Shown here piece after piece: positions 36,956-47,169 of a DNA stretch of 64,000 nt. A program made the translations under genes and the position numbers. The DNA comes from Mactra quadrangularis (Eukaryota; Mollusca; Bivalvia; Venerida; Mactridae): contig CM046307.1 of NCBI GenBank assembly GCA_025267735.1, positions 55,857,395 through 55,921,394 on the forward strand, written 5' to 3'. The notes beneath the pieces are model-generated. The model did not search any database. It saw only the letters and a list, made by a program, of their open reading frames with translations, and had not been told where the DNA came from. Within the stretch, counting starts at the first letter, position 1; every line of letters begins with the position of its first letter.

Positions 36956-38800
36956 AACTAACTGTATTCTCTTAAAATCAAATAATTTCAAATCTAAATG
37001 CACTTCAGAAAAAAATATCTTCGACAAGTCTGGCAAGGAATATCTTCCAATCTATACGTCAATAACTATAAACTGATATTTGCGAGATTTCTTGAAATCC
37101 AATATTACTTTCTACCTAAATTATAGCAAATTACGTTACAAGCAGATGCTTCATGTTTCAAATATTGTTAACATTTGATTCGTATACTACTTAACCATTT
37201 ATTTTTACAAGGATTGTGATAAATAAAATTGTGAAAAATGTAATGCATACTTCTCTCTTGGATTTTAGAAATATTCCATGCTGTCTACAATTTGCTATCT
37301 ACAAGTCTATCGATGATATGTACTGAAGAGTTTTCTGGAAAATGTATTGAAATCTATAAATTGTTAAACTTATTATAAAGAGGTTGTAATAAACCGTGTA
37401 TTAAATTATCTTCTGTTTTAATAGTTTTACAACATTTGACGTGTGAAAATTTTGCTGTTTTTAGAACATGTACTTAAAATTTAAATTTGACTCCCTTTAT
37501 CTAAATTGTTTTCCACTGTCTGTCCCAAGGCGGAAACACCGTAGGTTCTTGTTTTCTTTATTTGTTTGTGGCGTAATTTTCATAATACACGTTTAATAAT
37601 CTAAACATGTATCCCTCTTCGCTTTATGACTGGTAGGTAGGTAAGTAGGTAAGTGCTTTTTTATTGTTGCTGATCCTGACATGTTGGGTGGTGAAGAGCA
37701 AACTCTACTTCGATTCCAGGCCGAATTAGGTTTTACCTTTTTCACAAATCATGCGACTAGAATATGTTTCTATCCTACCGTTCTGAGAGACGTTGTTAGC
37801 TCGGTGTATAAGGCATGCTCAGAGAAGATGGTTAGGTGACTCAGCTTATATAATCGATGTGTTTTGATAACTGGCATAAAATCCAACTAAATCCATACAG
37901 AACTATTTAAAAGTAAAATTACAAAATGATAATTCAAAGTCTAAAGTTCTACTATTTGTAAGCTAGATGGCCATGGTCTTTTAATGTTTCATTTTGAATG
38001 AATCAATATGGATTTCAAGACGGCACAGATGTTACATATGTTCTGTTCCAACAAATAACATGTTTGATTCGTTTTACCATATTTTTAATTGCTTTACCTT
38101 TCAATAAAAGCCCCAGTGCAAGTCTCGTAAATATAAATCAAATTAAATGAGACGCCTACCATTTGGCGATAAATCTTGATTATAAACCAGTGAAATGATT
38201 GATTTATTAAATACTGTTATTTCCACATAAAATGTTCATTATTTTATTCTCCATTCACTGAAAAGCGTGTCTGATGTAATGCCAGTTTTCAAATCACTTA
38301 CGTCTGTTTGTTAGAACGGTTGTCTTTTTTCCAAGAAGTAATTTATGATAGATGACACATTGTCAGTATTCACACTATCTACATTTTATTCTGCCGTCAA
38401 TCTTTCGCTCTCATCAAGATTGTTAATCAATTTATCTCTATCTCACTTACTATCTTTTAGATTTTTTACAATTTTATCCATAATCTCTCCACTAGAATCA
38501 AAAGTAACAATCGGTTTTTGGATTGTAAGTGCTATAAAACGAAACAATTGACAATATAATATATCACTGTCGATTTTCTGTTCAATCGTTTATCTCCTTA
38601 GATCGTTTATATGATCAATGCTCTCACAAGTTGGAAATGATTGAAGATATATTTCTTGTCACTCTTGCAGTAAAAAGATAATCTGATAAGATGACAATTG
38701 TTGAGCTTTAACTGTAAATTGTAGCTTAATGTAACCCATTTTTACAACTGGGAAAAATTACTTGAACTAACATTGTATTCACGCTTCGTTTAAAAACACA
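36956..38800. other. PLPP intron 1, no feature seen
   Basis: Only AT-rich sequence and a short GGTAGGTAAGTAGGTAAG run near 37633. No exon is recognised. Confidence 0.35.
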
Positions 38801-38802
38801 GA

Positions 38803-38849
38803 GTTCTGTTCTGTTCTGTTCTGTTCTGTTCTGTTCTGTTCTGTTCTGT
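38803..38849 (+). repeat. GTTCT pentamer microsatellite
   Basis: About nine uninterrupted GTTCT units. It is the same motif and strand as the array at 35410 and the degenerate array before exon 3. Confidence 0.95.
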
Positions 38850-39119
38850 ATTGACATAAACTGTCTAACGAACTTGGATTTTCATATTTATGGAATGTAG
38901 AAAATGTATCCAAATTTCAATTGCAATTGTTATTACAAAGAATTTATGATCAGTATTTTCAAACATGGTGTTGTGAAATAAGTTTATTTTTCTAATGAAA
39001 ACTACTAACCCTAAAACTTTAAAATCACTGGCAAAATTTATTTACTTGGCTTATTTACAAAGAGAAAAATAAAATTCTTATTAAATTGTTAACTATAATA
39101 TCATCCATGTACATGTATA

Positions 39120-39312
39120 TCACTTTTCTCCTTTATTAAACATATACATGTGTCTTTTCCTTCTTTCCTTTGTTCTCTCTTTTTTTCCTTTTCCTATTAT
39201 GTATGTTTGTTTCTTTTGTTTGTTTGTTCTTTTTTTCAAACTGTATATATTGTATTGGCAAAAAACTATTATGTTTGTGCTAAATAAAATATTGAACTTG
39301 AACTTGAACTTG
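39120..39312 (+). mobile_element. 3' tail of a LINE-like element
   Basis: The segment ends AATAAAATATTGAACTTG followed by further TTGAAC units. Ends of short tandem words after AATAAA are usual for CR1/L2-type non-LTR elements. No reverse transcriptase frame precedes it, so it is heavily 5' truncated; the left limit is a guess. Confidence 0.4.
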
Positions 39313-39334
39313 CTATATTAGATGTAAGCGTGAT

Positions 39335-39500
39335 ACAATTCCCTGGCTGAGTGGTTACGACGTTTGACTGGTAATCATTTGTTAGCCAGCTCCGAGTCGG
39401 TTCCCCGCAAGTAACTTTATTCTTCTAGCTCAGTGCGGGGAATCAGGAAGCGAAATCGAAAGTGATAAATATAGTACAAAATATATACAAACGTGTTTCA
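39335..39500 (+). mobile_element. tRNA-derived SINE
   Basis: CTGGCTGAGTGGTTACGACG and GACTGGTAATC resemble a Ser/Leu-type tRNA head. The body matches the SINE at 24455-24625. It directly follows the LINE-like tail, as SINEs and LINEs sharing targets often do. Confidence 0.55.
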
Positions 39501-39708
39501 CAGTCGAGCTAATATCAACAAGTGTGAACTATACATTTCAAGTTTCGGAGCAGCTGTATTAAGAAAATGTCCATACAAAATGATATTAAAACTTATCTTG
39601 ATTTGAACTCAATGTTGAAAATGTTTCTTAATATATATAATTGTATATACAATGTATTATGTTCTATGACCAAAAGCACTGTTATGTGCTGAGTCTTTTA
39701 AAAAAGGT

Positions 39709-40002
39709 AACTCGGGTCGATAGCGCAGTTGGTAGCGCGTCGGGATTTGGATACTCGTGCCCGAGGGGGTGCGCGTTCGAATCCCACCCGGGGAGGTTAT
39801 ACCCTTCCATGAAAATTTGACAATAATGTTGATTTTCCTCCATTGATTAGATAATATGGAGAAGTTTCCGGCCTTGTGGAAGGGTAGGTGAGTACTGGTT
39901 ATAGACAATGGTCCAGGAAAGCTAGGTTAGGTGCGCTGGACGCCGTAAAATGACCTAAAATTGTGTTGGCACGGCGTTAACTCCAATAAATAAATAAATA
40001 AA
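39709..40002 (+). mobile_element. tRNA-derived SINE with 12-bp target duplication
   Basis: The head has a box A (TAGCGCAGTTGGTAGCGC) and a box B (GTTCGAATCCCACC). The body runs to a conserved 3' domain (ATGACCTAAAATTGTG, then CACGGCGTTAA) and an AATAAATAAATAAAT tail. TTTAAAAAAGGT flanks it at 39697-39708 and 40003-40014, a clean target duplication. The same family is at 42337. It lies 142 bp before PLPP exon 2. Confidence 0.92.
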
Positions 40003-40144
40003 TTTAAAAAAGGTGTGTAAGTGTTGTATGTCTGAAAGCGATGTTTCCAATTATCCATTCCTTCATATGAGCAGTACTTGTAACATTCTCAAATTCCATT
40101 ACCTCGTAACTATATATTTATCAAAGCTAATATTATATTTTCAG

Positions 40145-40296
40145 TTGGGTTGCCAGGATTTTATTTATTCCTACAAGCTACACCATATGAACAAGGGTTT
40201 CTATGTGATGATATAAATCTAAGCTATCCATATAAAGAAGATACTGTCTCCACATCATTGTTAATTGCTTTTGGATTTATAGTATCCAGTTTTATT
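40145..40296 (+). CDS. PLPP: PLPP exon 2: end of membrane segment 1, first outer loop, segment 2
   Basis: The acceptor TATTTTCAG precedes TTGGGTTGCC; the first two bases complete the valine codon begun in any exon 1. The exon encodes residues 29-79. LPGFYLFLQ finishes membrane segment 1, and PYEQGFLCDDINLSYPYKED matches the strongly conserved first extracellular loop of PLPP enzymes (PF-RG-FC-D---YPYKEDT). LLIAFGFIVSSFI is membrane segment 2. The donor ATT|GTAAGT closes in phase 0. Reading past the donor extends the frame only into intron. Confidence 0.95.
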
Positions 40297-40654
40297 GTAA
40301 GTATACTGATATTAATTGTTTCTTACATGAACCTGTTGAGGTAAGTGTGAGGTGGGTGCACCCTAGAACCTTGCTTAAACCATTCAGCACTTGGCAATTG
40401 ATTTTCAATTGTTCGTTGCAAAGCGGAAGCCCCATACTTTCTTGGATTGTTTGTGGATTCAATTTTTTAACAACAGTATAAAAATCTAAATCATCTCCCT
40501 TTTTGCATTTTGTCTGTGTGGAAAGTCTGAATATTGACTGTTGCTGTTTCATATATAGTTTCAAACTCCTTTTTTTGTCAAACTATGTGGGTATCTACAC
40601 ACACCAGTCCTGATTCATACATTGTGTAACTGCTCTACTATCCTGGTTGCGGTA

Positions 40655-40905
40655 TCGGACAATTGACATTACGCTGACGCAACTATAACCACGCCTTCAG
40701 ACAAGTGGCTAATTTGTATAACCCTTTTTGTCCAAAAGACATGCGACTTTGTTAGTCCAAGTATAGCTTATTCTTTCATTGGTGAACAGCCCGTTGTGTC
40801 CAAAGACATGCGACTTCGTTAGACAAAGAATAGCTAATTTTTTAGTGAACAGATTATGAATATTTAGAAATGGGAGGTCCGGCGTAGTGGCAATTATAAT
40901 CCATG
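40655..40905. repeat. Interspersed repeat, copy 1, with internal duplication
   Basis: AAGACATGCGACTT occurs twice (about 40737 and 40805), each followed by a similar TAGCTTATT or TAGCTAATT block. The right part (GAATATTTAGAAATGGGAGG, then GCGTAGTGGCAATT) recurs at 54222-54350. AATTGACATTACGCTGAC near the left end is an imperfect complement of the right end, suggesting terminal inverted repeats. Confidence 0.6.
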
Positions 40906-41739
40906 ATTCAGTACTTAGAATTTACTGATACCCGGTATGTTCAATGGTTGTAATTGACTGATAAAAGGAAACATTTTAGAATGATTTTGGTAAAAGTAAT
41001 TTGACTTTTGTCACTTCTATCTTCTACTATGATAGGCAGTTGTTAAAGTATCATACTAGTGGTTATAAAAGTGTATAAAGATTCTATAACTAGTGGTTTC
41101 AACTCAAGTTTTGTCAGGCACCGTTGTAGAAGACCATAATGAAGTGTCACAATTGATACAATTATGTGGTCGTGGTCCTTAGGAATACTTTAGAGTTTTC
41201 AGAGTATAATACTTTAATATGTATGACTTCCATATACTTGAAACCAACATTAAGTGATTTGAGTGTCAATTACCGGTATAATGTGCAAATGGTTAACCGA
41301 ACATTTTCAGCTGTATATCTTTATACAATAGTCTAGATGGAAGCAACGGCATAATACATGTCTCAAGTATAAGAGAGTAATAATAGAACTATTAAAATAT
41401 TTGGAAAGAGCAGAAAATAAATTAAGCATATTAATTAGATTAGCAATGACGTCTTTAATGTCCTTATTGATATCTATTTTTGTGACAAATCACCCATACC
41501 TCTTATGTTTTGTACGCGATTGCCACGCTTAAAGATTTGTCAGAAACATGTATATACCTAAATTTGTACATACATGTATGTCTATATAATTTTAAAATAT
41601 TAAATAAATATAATACTTGAACAAGTACGATGCATTAAACAGTTAGCAGTCTGATAACCATTAAGAAATGATGCGTTCAAAATTCGTGATGCAAGTGCTC
41701 CAAGTATTTTTATCTTATATTATTCTTGTCTGTTATGTT

Positions 41740-41940
41740 TTGTTCTGCTCTGCTACATGTATCTGCTCTGCTTTGCTCTGTAGTAGCTATGTTTGATTTA
41801 TTCTGCTCTGCTCACTGTCCTGCTTTGCTCTACTCTGCTCTACTTTGTTCAGCTCAGATCGGCTCTGTTCTTCTCGGCTCTGCTCGGCTCTGTGCTTTTC
41901 TGTTCTATTCTGCTTTGCTGTTCTGCTCTGTTACAATATT
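41740..41940 (+). repeat. Degenerate CTCTG/TTCTG array abutting the exon 3 acceptor
   Basis: Some 200 bp of pyrimidine-rich pentamers (CTCTG, TTCTG, CTTTG) run up to 15 bases before the exon 3 acceptor. They form an extended polypyrimidine tract. Open frames here arise from the repeat and are not genes. Confidence 0.8.
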
Positions 41941-41955
41941 TTCATCTTTTTTCAG

Positions 41956-42176
41956 GTGATCATAGTGGAACTGTTAAATGGCATAGAATGTAAATGTAAG
42001 GGATCAGGGTGTACTACAGAATCTGTTGTATTCTGTATTAAGAGATATGCAGTATTTCTAGTTGGTATGGCAATACAATTACTGATTGTTGAAGTCATCA
42101 AGAATATGATGGGTGTACTACGTCCAAACTTCTTTGATGTTTGTAAACCTAGTTATAATACGTCACAATGTCCAGG
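41956..42176 (+). CDS. PLPP: PLPP exon 3: phosphatase motif 1
   Basis: The acceptor TTTTTTCAG is followed by GTGATCATAG in phase 0. The exon encodes residues 80-152. It finishes membrane segment 2, holds a cysteine-containing intracellular loop, then membrane segment 3 (YAVFLVGMAIQLLIVEVI). KNMMGVLRP is catalytic motif 1 (K-x6-RP; residues 128-136), whose lysine and arginine bind the phosphate. NFFDVCKP after it is the usual continuation in PLPP proteins, and NTS at about residue 146 is a possible N-glycosylation site in the outer loop, as in vertebrate homologues. The donor is CAGG|GTATGT with two bases of a glycine codon left over. Confidence 0.95.
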
Positions 42177-42336
42177 GTATGTATCTCGCAATTATTAAAT
42201 ATTTTGATTGCTTCTATTATCTATTTCTTATTCAAAATGGTGATACGAAATAACGACGTCTGGCAATGTCAACGGTATAGGGTAATAATGATAACCTGTG
42301 GTTGTGGGTTGTCATGGTTCTCCTTTATGATTGCAA

Positions 42337-42624
42337 AACCCGGGTCGATAGTGCAGTTAGTAGCGCGCCGGGATTTGGAATCTCGTGCCCGAGGGGGTGC
42401 TTGTTCAAATCCCACCCGGGGAGGTTATACCCTTCCATGAAAATTTGTCAATAATGTCGATTTTCCTCCATTGATTAGATAATATGGAGAAGTTTCCGGC
42501 CTTGTGGAAGGGTAGATGAGTACTGATTATAGACAAGGGTCCAGGAAAGCCCGGTTAGGTGCGCTGGACGACGTAAATGACCTAAATTGTGTTGACACGG
42601 CGTTGACTCCAATAAATAAAGAAA
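42337..42624 (+). mobile_element. tRNA-derived SINE in PLPP intron 3, 13-bp target duplication
   Basis: Same family and orientation as the SINE at 39709, with the tRNA-like head, the ATGACCTAAATTGTG 3' domain and an AATAAATAAAG tail. TTTATGATTGCAA flanks it at 42324-42336 and 42625-42637. It lies 160 bp after exon 3. Confidence 0.93.
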
Positions 42625-43027
42625 TTTATGATTGCAAGAAGATAATGCCTTATGAATGATTCTTTGCTCCGCATTTCGATAAGATTTTTTTCAGTCATAT
42701 TTGGACGATTAGTCGTATTACTTTTTGCCTTTTTACCTCTTTGCTTTTCGGTTCTGTGAAAGGTCTCTGTTTATTAATGTTGCTGTTCCCGATATGTTCT
42801 CAAACTATTTTATTAGTATTCATAGTTAGGCTTAGATTCAGAAATCAAAGTTTTTAACTAATGGTAAGAGTTCTACTTGATACATGGTAGGGAGGGTATT
42901 GACCGCAGACAATATTTATTCGTGGAATAAGACGATGAATGACTCGACATTTCATTTTCAAGGGGCGTGGCTTCTCTGGTTTTCACAATTAGTCATTGTC
43001 GTCATTAAAATACTGTTTATATTCCAG

Positions 43028-43148
43028 GTTCATCACAGATTTCTCATGTACAAATACAGAGCTTGATGCTAAGGAAATAAGACTCAGTCGACAGTCATTT
43101 CCTTCGGGACATTCAGCATTTTCAATGTACATTGCAACTTTCTTTTGT
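43028..43148 (+). CDS. PLPP: PLPP exon 4: phosphatase motif 2
   Basis: The acceptor ATATTCCAG is followed by G, which completes the split glycine codon, then TTCATCACAG. The exon encodes residues 153-193. After an outer-loop stretch with one cysteine, RQSFPSGHSAFSMY carries motif 2 (PSGH, residues 178-181); the histidine is the proton-transferring residue in the family. IATFFC begins membrane segment 4. The donor TGT|GTAAGT leaves phase 0. A second, longer open frame in the preceding intron at 42884-43066 has no family match and is ignored. Confidence 0.95.
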
Positions 43149-43230
43149 GTAAGTAATTCTTTGTTTATGTATTTGCAATGAGTACACTCAGTGATAAACT
43201 AAGCATAAACTTCTTTTCGTATAGCTCTTA

Positions 43231-44125
43231 TTAGACATTTTCAACCTAATCCGAACTGATATTTGAAATACAAAATTTTATAATTGGTGGGGGTCTCATA
43301 GCATTTTAGTAACAACACTCAGCGTAGTAGGTATGTTTTAAAAAATAAAATCTAAAACATAGCTTATAACAGCGTTTTCTATAAAAAAAAAATCATTAAT
43401 CATTGAAATTCTATGTACCACTAAGGTTCTTTTTCCACGTGGAACCTAAATGCTATAGTATATTCATCAGATAGCTCGAAATTTTACCATTTCTTGTATC
43501 AGACGAAACGCTTATAAGACGAAGCGCTCGAATGTGCGTCCGACCAGAGCTCGTGTGAGCCGAAAACAGCATCAAATGTCCGTTAGATACACCAGGCATT
43601 TTATATAACAGGGATTTGTAACGATTTCACTGTCGTCGCTATTATTTCGGCCCATACGGAAAACAAGTATGACAAGTTTAAATAAAGATATTCACATGAA
43701 ATTTTGTACCAGTACCATTCAAATTGACATAAGTGTCAGGAAAAAATGTGTTTCTAGATGATTTTGAGGTAAATTTCCGCCGATTCGTCAACTTTAGCCC
43801 TATTTTACAGCACATAGAATCATATTTTCGGTTATAATTGCGACAATTTTTGGTGAAAACTTCAGAAACATTCACAAGTTGCATGAAAGACATGTACAAA
43901 AACATAAATCAAGTTTTTAAAGTCTAGAATAGTTGTACAGCCTGCTTCAGCCAGTTATAGACAGTGTCGACCGTGAAAATTCAAAAAGCACTTTGTTACA
44001 AATCCCTGTTATATAGAATCCCTGGATACACAAACAAATCGTTAAAAGTTGAGTCCCTCATTGAGTCATCTCAATTCCACGATTGTATTTTTTGTTCAAT
44101 TTCGGATTAGGTGGTAAATGTCTAA
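43231..44125. mobile_element. TA-flanked inverted-repeat element in PLPP intron 4
   Basis: TTAGACATTTTCAACCTAAT at the left and, reversed, TTAGACATTTACCACCTAAT at the right are followed by CCGAA on both sides. TA flanks both ends (43229-43230 and 44126-44127). Another element (43602-44015) is nested inside. No transposase is visible. Confidence 0.7.
43602..44015. mobile_element. Nested short inverted-repeat element
   Basis: TATATAACAGGGATTTGTAA at the left and its perfect complement at the right (TTACAAATCCCTGTTATATA) enclose about 370 bp without a coding frame. Any TA or TATA target copy merges with the ends, so the exact limits are uncertain. Confidence 0.75.
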
Positions 44126-44861
44126 TATGTTTGATAAATTGTATCTTACATTTTTTAATACACTGTTACAACTGTCTAGCCTAAATGATTAAATATACAG
44201 TCGTAACATTGCAACAGCCTAATTTACTTAAGATGTCATTTTGAGATTATTTTGACCTTACAAAGAGATACATTTCAGTACATGTGGGGGACTAAATGAT
44301 GCATACATTATTTAACTTTTACGTCTATATGGTTATAATTTATAGTTTTGATTTGGTAACCTTTAGATATTTTTGTTATTTTCAATCCATTAACGTTTAT
44401 TTTTAGCATGTTTTATAGTTATCTCGTCGGTAAGGCGACCTGCTCCTCTATCCCTGTTCAGGCATAGATCTGTAGACATTGGCTTTAATCCAATACTAAG
44501 CCAAAACATTTATATTACTTTGATACAGCATTAGCAGGAGAAATAAGCTATATATAAGCCATATAAAGTATTTCAAGATTGGAGTCCACCAAGATACATA
44601 TGTCTGGTTTGGGAACGCCTGAGTTGACATTAAGATGCCCTATAGACCGCACTTGCTGATAAGGCCTTTAAACATAGTAGATATTATACATTTTTCATTG
44701 TTCACATGAAGCGACTACAATAGGAGTTAAACGGCACATGAACTTAACTAATTTGACGTAAAACATTATGTATATTGCATTCCTGATAGTTAAAAATGTA
44801 GTCTTCTATCTTTCCATTATCCTCTTTAATACAATTGTGTGTATAATATTTTCCATTCCAG

Positions 44862-45038
44862 ATTTACATACAGAAAAGATTACATGTAACATATACGGTA
44901 TTATTAAAGTTCATTCTACAAACAACATTAATAAGTTTATCGTTACTATGTGGATTTGGACGTATAAGAGATCACAAACATCATACCTCAGATATTATCT
45001 CAGGTTTTATTATTGGATTTGCTGTTGCTGCAGCTGCG
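44862..45038 (+). CDS. PLPP: PLPP exon 5: phosphatase motif 3
   Basis: The acceptor TTTCCATTCCAG is followed by ATTTACATAC in phase 0, continuing exon 4 as FFC-IYIQKRL; YLQ-R is standard here in PLPP proteins. The exon encodes residues 194-252: rest of segment 4, an intracellular loop, segment 5 (LLKFILQTTLISLSLLCG), motif 3 and most of segment 6 (FIIGFAVAAAA). Motif 3 reads GRIRDHKHHTSD; R227, H233 and D237 keep the R-x5-H-x3-D spacing and H233 is the expected nucleophile. The usual serine before the arginine is glycine here. The donor is GCG|GTTAGT, phase 0. A different frame is open through this exon but is not the coding one. Confidence 0.94.
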
Positions 45039-45261
45039 GTTAGTTGATACTATAGCAGTTATTATAGCAGTGAATTATAAATTGCATAATTATTTGTCTG
45101 ATGATATATTATTTGACTTATATCATTGTTTTCAATTTTTTAACGTCGTATTCAACACATATTTAGGTCATATATACGACGACCAGCTCTTCCTACAATA
45201 GGTTTCCTGGACACTGTCTATCACCAGTACTAACCTACCCTACCACTAGGCCGACAACTTA

Positions 45262-45996
45262 TGTAAAAGTCTTTATATAATGATATATTATTTAACCTAT
45301 ATCTATAAAGCATTTAAAATTGTAGAAGTCTTTATATGATGATATATTATTTGACCTATATCTATAAAGCATTTAAAATTGTAGAAGTCTTTATATGATG
45401 ATATATTATTTGACCTATATCTATAAAGCATTTAAAATTGTAGAAGTCTTTATATGATGATATATTATTTGACCTATATCTATGTAGCATTTAAAATTAT
45501 AGAAGTCTTTATATGATGATATATTATTTGACCTATATCTATAAAGCATTTAAAATTGTAGAAGTCTTTATATGATGATATATTATTTGACCTATATCTA
45601 TAAAGCATTTAAAATTGTAGAAGTCTTTATCTGATGATATATTATTTGACCTATATCTATAAAGCATTTAAAATTGTAGAAGTCTTTATATGATGATATA
45701 TTATTTGACCTATATCTATAAAGCATTTAAAATTGTAGAAGTCTTTATCTGATGATATATTATTTGACCTATAAAGCATTTAAAACTGTAGAAGTCTTTA
45801 TATGATGTTATTTTATTTGGTCTTTATTTATAAAGCATTTAAATTGTAGAAGTCTTTACATGATGATATATTATTTGACCTATATCTATAAACCATTTAA
45901 AATTATAGAAGTCTTTATATGATGATATTTTATTTGACCTATATCTATAAACCATTTAAAATTATAGAAGTCTTTATATGATGATATTTTATTTGA
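45262..45996 (+). repeat. 59-bp minisatellite in PLPP intron 5
   Basis: About 12 tandem copies of a 59-bp unit containing GTAGAAGTCTTTATATGATG and GACCTATATCTATAAAGCAT. Central copies are nearly identical; the first and the last three or four carry several differences and one copy is shortened. The array begins about 220 bp after exon 5. Confidence 0.95.
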
Positions 45997-46627
45997 CAAA
46001 AATATGAATTAAAATATGATACGAATCATTAAAAAAGTCCATAACCATGACTAACAAAATTTAATACATAGAGTGTAGTCTGACTTAACTACATACTCAC
46101 ATTTAGCGTTTTTGCATAGTTTGTGTCATTTTATGCGTATTAAACATCTGTCGCCCAATAGGTTTTCAATAACCAAATATTCCTTCTCAACCACCTGCAC
46201 ATGTTATTTTACAAAAGTTCAAGAATGTGAAATCAGTCAATATGTTCAATGCAGATATTTAACATTCCATTTTTGACAAAATTCAATAATTTCTACGTAT
46301 ATGAATGATTATCTATTGAATAATGTCTTTTAAAAAAGGATATGGTGTGTCTCTTTTATTTACTTCTTCCATACCGTCAATTATGAATGGCATAACAAGC
46401 TATTAACAACTGATATGTTAAAAATATCCAAACAAGTAAATACGAAAATTGCTTCACCAGTGTTCCACTTTGCTGGCTAACATTACATGACTACCTCTAT
46501 ATACGAGGGGTGATCCAGAAATTCGTAGTTATCTTGCATAAAACAAAATGTGATAAAGCAAATCACATGAACTTCTGGTATCTTATTTTGTGATATGTAT
46601 ATGTAGTTGTATTTCGTATATTTTCAG

Positions 46628-46900
46628 TATAAAACAGTTTGTATCGATGCATTAGAAGACAAAGATGTGAATCAAACTAATGTGCGAGATTCAGAACATT
46701 CAAAATTTCATTATGATATATGTGAAAATAGTGATAATATATCAAATAAAGATCAGCATACACCCACACCATTATTGGTCAATGAAAAACAAGACAATGG
46801 AACAGACTATCCAAGATTAAACTTGTTAAACATTTCATACAACGCCAACCATAGTGTGAGTGATACTGGTTCAACAGATATGAATAGAGTAACAGTGTGA
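46628..46900 (+). CDS. PLPP: PLPP exon 6: cytosolic C-terminus and stop
   Basis: The acceptor GTATATTTTCAG is followed by TATAAAACAG in phase 0. The exon encodes the final 90 residues (253-342). YKTVCIDALEDKD completes the end of membrane segment 6; the rest is a polar tail rich in Asn, Asp, Ser and Thr, with no domain I recognise. Vertebrate PLPP tails are shorter, about 30-50 residues. The stop is TGA at 46898-46900. Confidence 0.88.
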   Translation, partial: YKTVCIDALEDKDVNQTNVRDSEHSKFHYDICENSDNISNKDQHTPTPLLVNEKQDNGTDYPRLNLLNISYNANHSVSDTGSTDMNRVTV

Positions 46901-47127
46901 TTATAAAAGTTTAATGTGTAAATAGTGATGATGGACATATATAGACCACCGTTTACAATTACAGACTTGGATGTTGATAGAATCGAGAATCGCTGTGTAT
47001 GACTGAACGGCATTAAGATGCAAGTGTAACAATTGAAATTAAAAATTCTTCACACGGAAGCATTAACTAATGAAAATGTTTTCTCTTGTGTCAACTGTCA
47101 ATGTTTGTTCATGTCCGTCTTTGTAAA

Positions 47128-47133
47128 AATAAA
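47128..47133 (+). promoter_or_regulatory. Candidate polyadenylation signal of PLPP
   Basis: AATAAA lies 228 bp after the stop codon; another follows near 47163. This would give a 3' UTR of roughly 250 bp. Longer forms are possible. Confidence 0.5.
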
Positions 47134-47169
47134 ATGTACGAGAGGTTTATTAACAAATATATAAATAAA

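Larger units (their letters stand above)
12017..47133 (+). other. PLPP: Lipid phosphate phosphatase gene (PLPP/PAP2 family), whole locus
   Basis: One gene spans about 35 kb: three mutually compatible first coding exons (1A, 1B, 1C) and five shared exons. The joined protein is 342 residues with any first exon, compared with about 285-310 for vertebrate PLPP1-3; the excess is a longer hydrophilic C-terminus. Six membrane segments are expected. The family's three phosphatase motifs are present: K-x6-RP at residues 128-136, PSGH at 178-181, and R-x5-H-x3-D at 227-237. Known enzymes of this family remove phosphate from phosphatidate, lysophosphatidate, ceramide-1-phosphate and sphingosine-1-phosphate at the outer face of the plasma membrane. 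Intron phases agree at every junction. The intron after exon 1C is about 17.6 kb and full of mobile elements. Which vertebrate paralogue is closest cannot be settled here. Confidence 0.92.

Noticed and set aside
39709..39795. tRNA gene
   Set aside because: Box A and box B are good, but the sequence continues into a SINE body and tail with a target duplication, and a second copy exists at 42337; it is a SINE head.
41726..42198. Long open frames running through the CTCTG repeat into exon 3
   Set aside because: The upstream part is a stop-free pentamer repeat; a strong acceptor at 41955 and phase agreement with exon 2 define the real exon.
42337..42422. tRNA gene
   Set aside because: Same SINE family, with its own 13-bp target duplication.
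44768..45043. A 91-codon open frame covering exon 5
   Set aside because: It is in another frame; the correct frame gives the conserved PLPP motif 3.
45262..45996. CRISPR-like array
   Set aside because: The 59-bp units are contiguous with no unique spacers, and the context is an animal intron.
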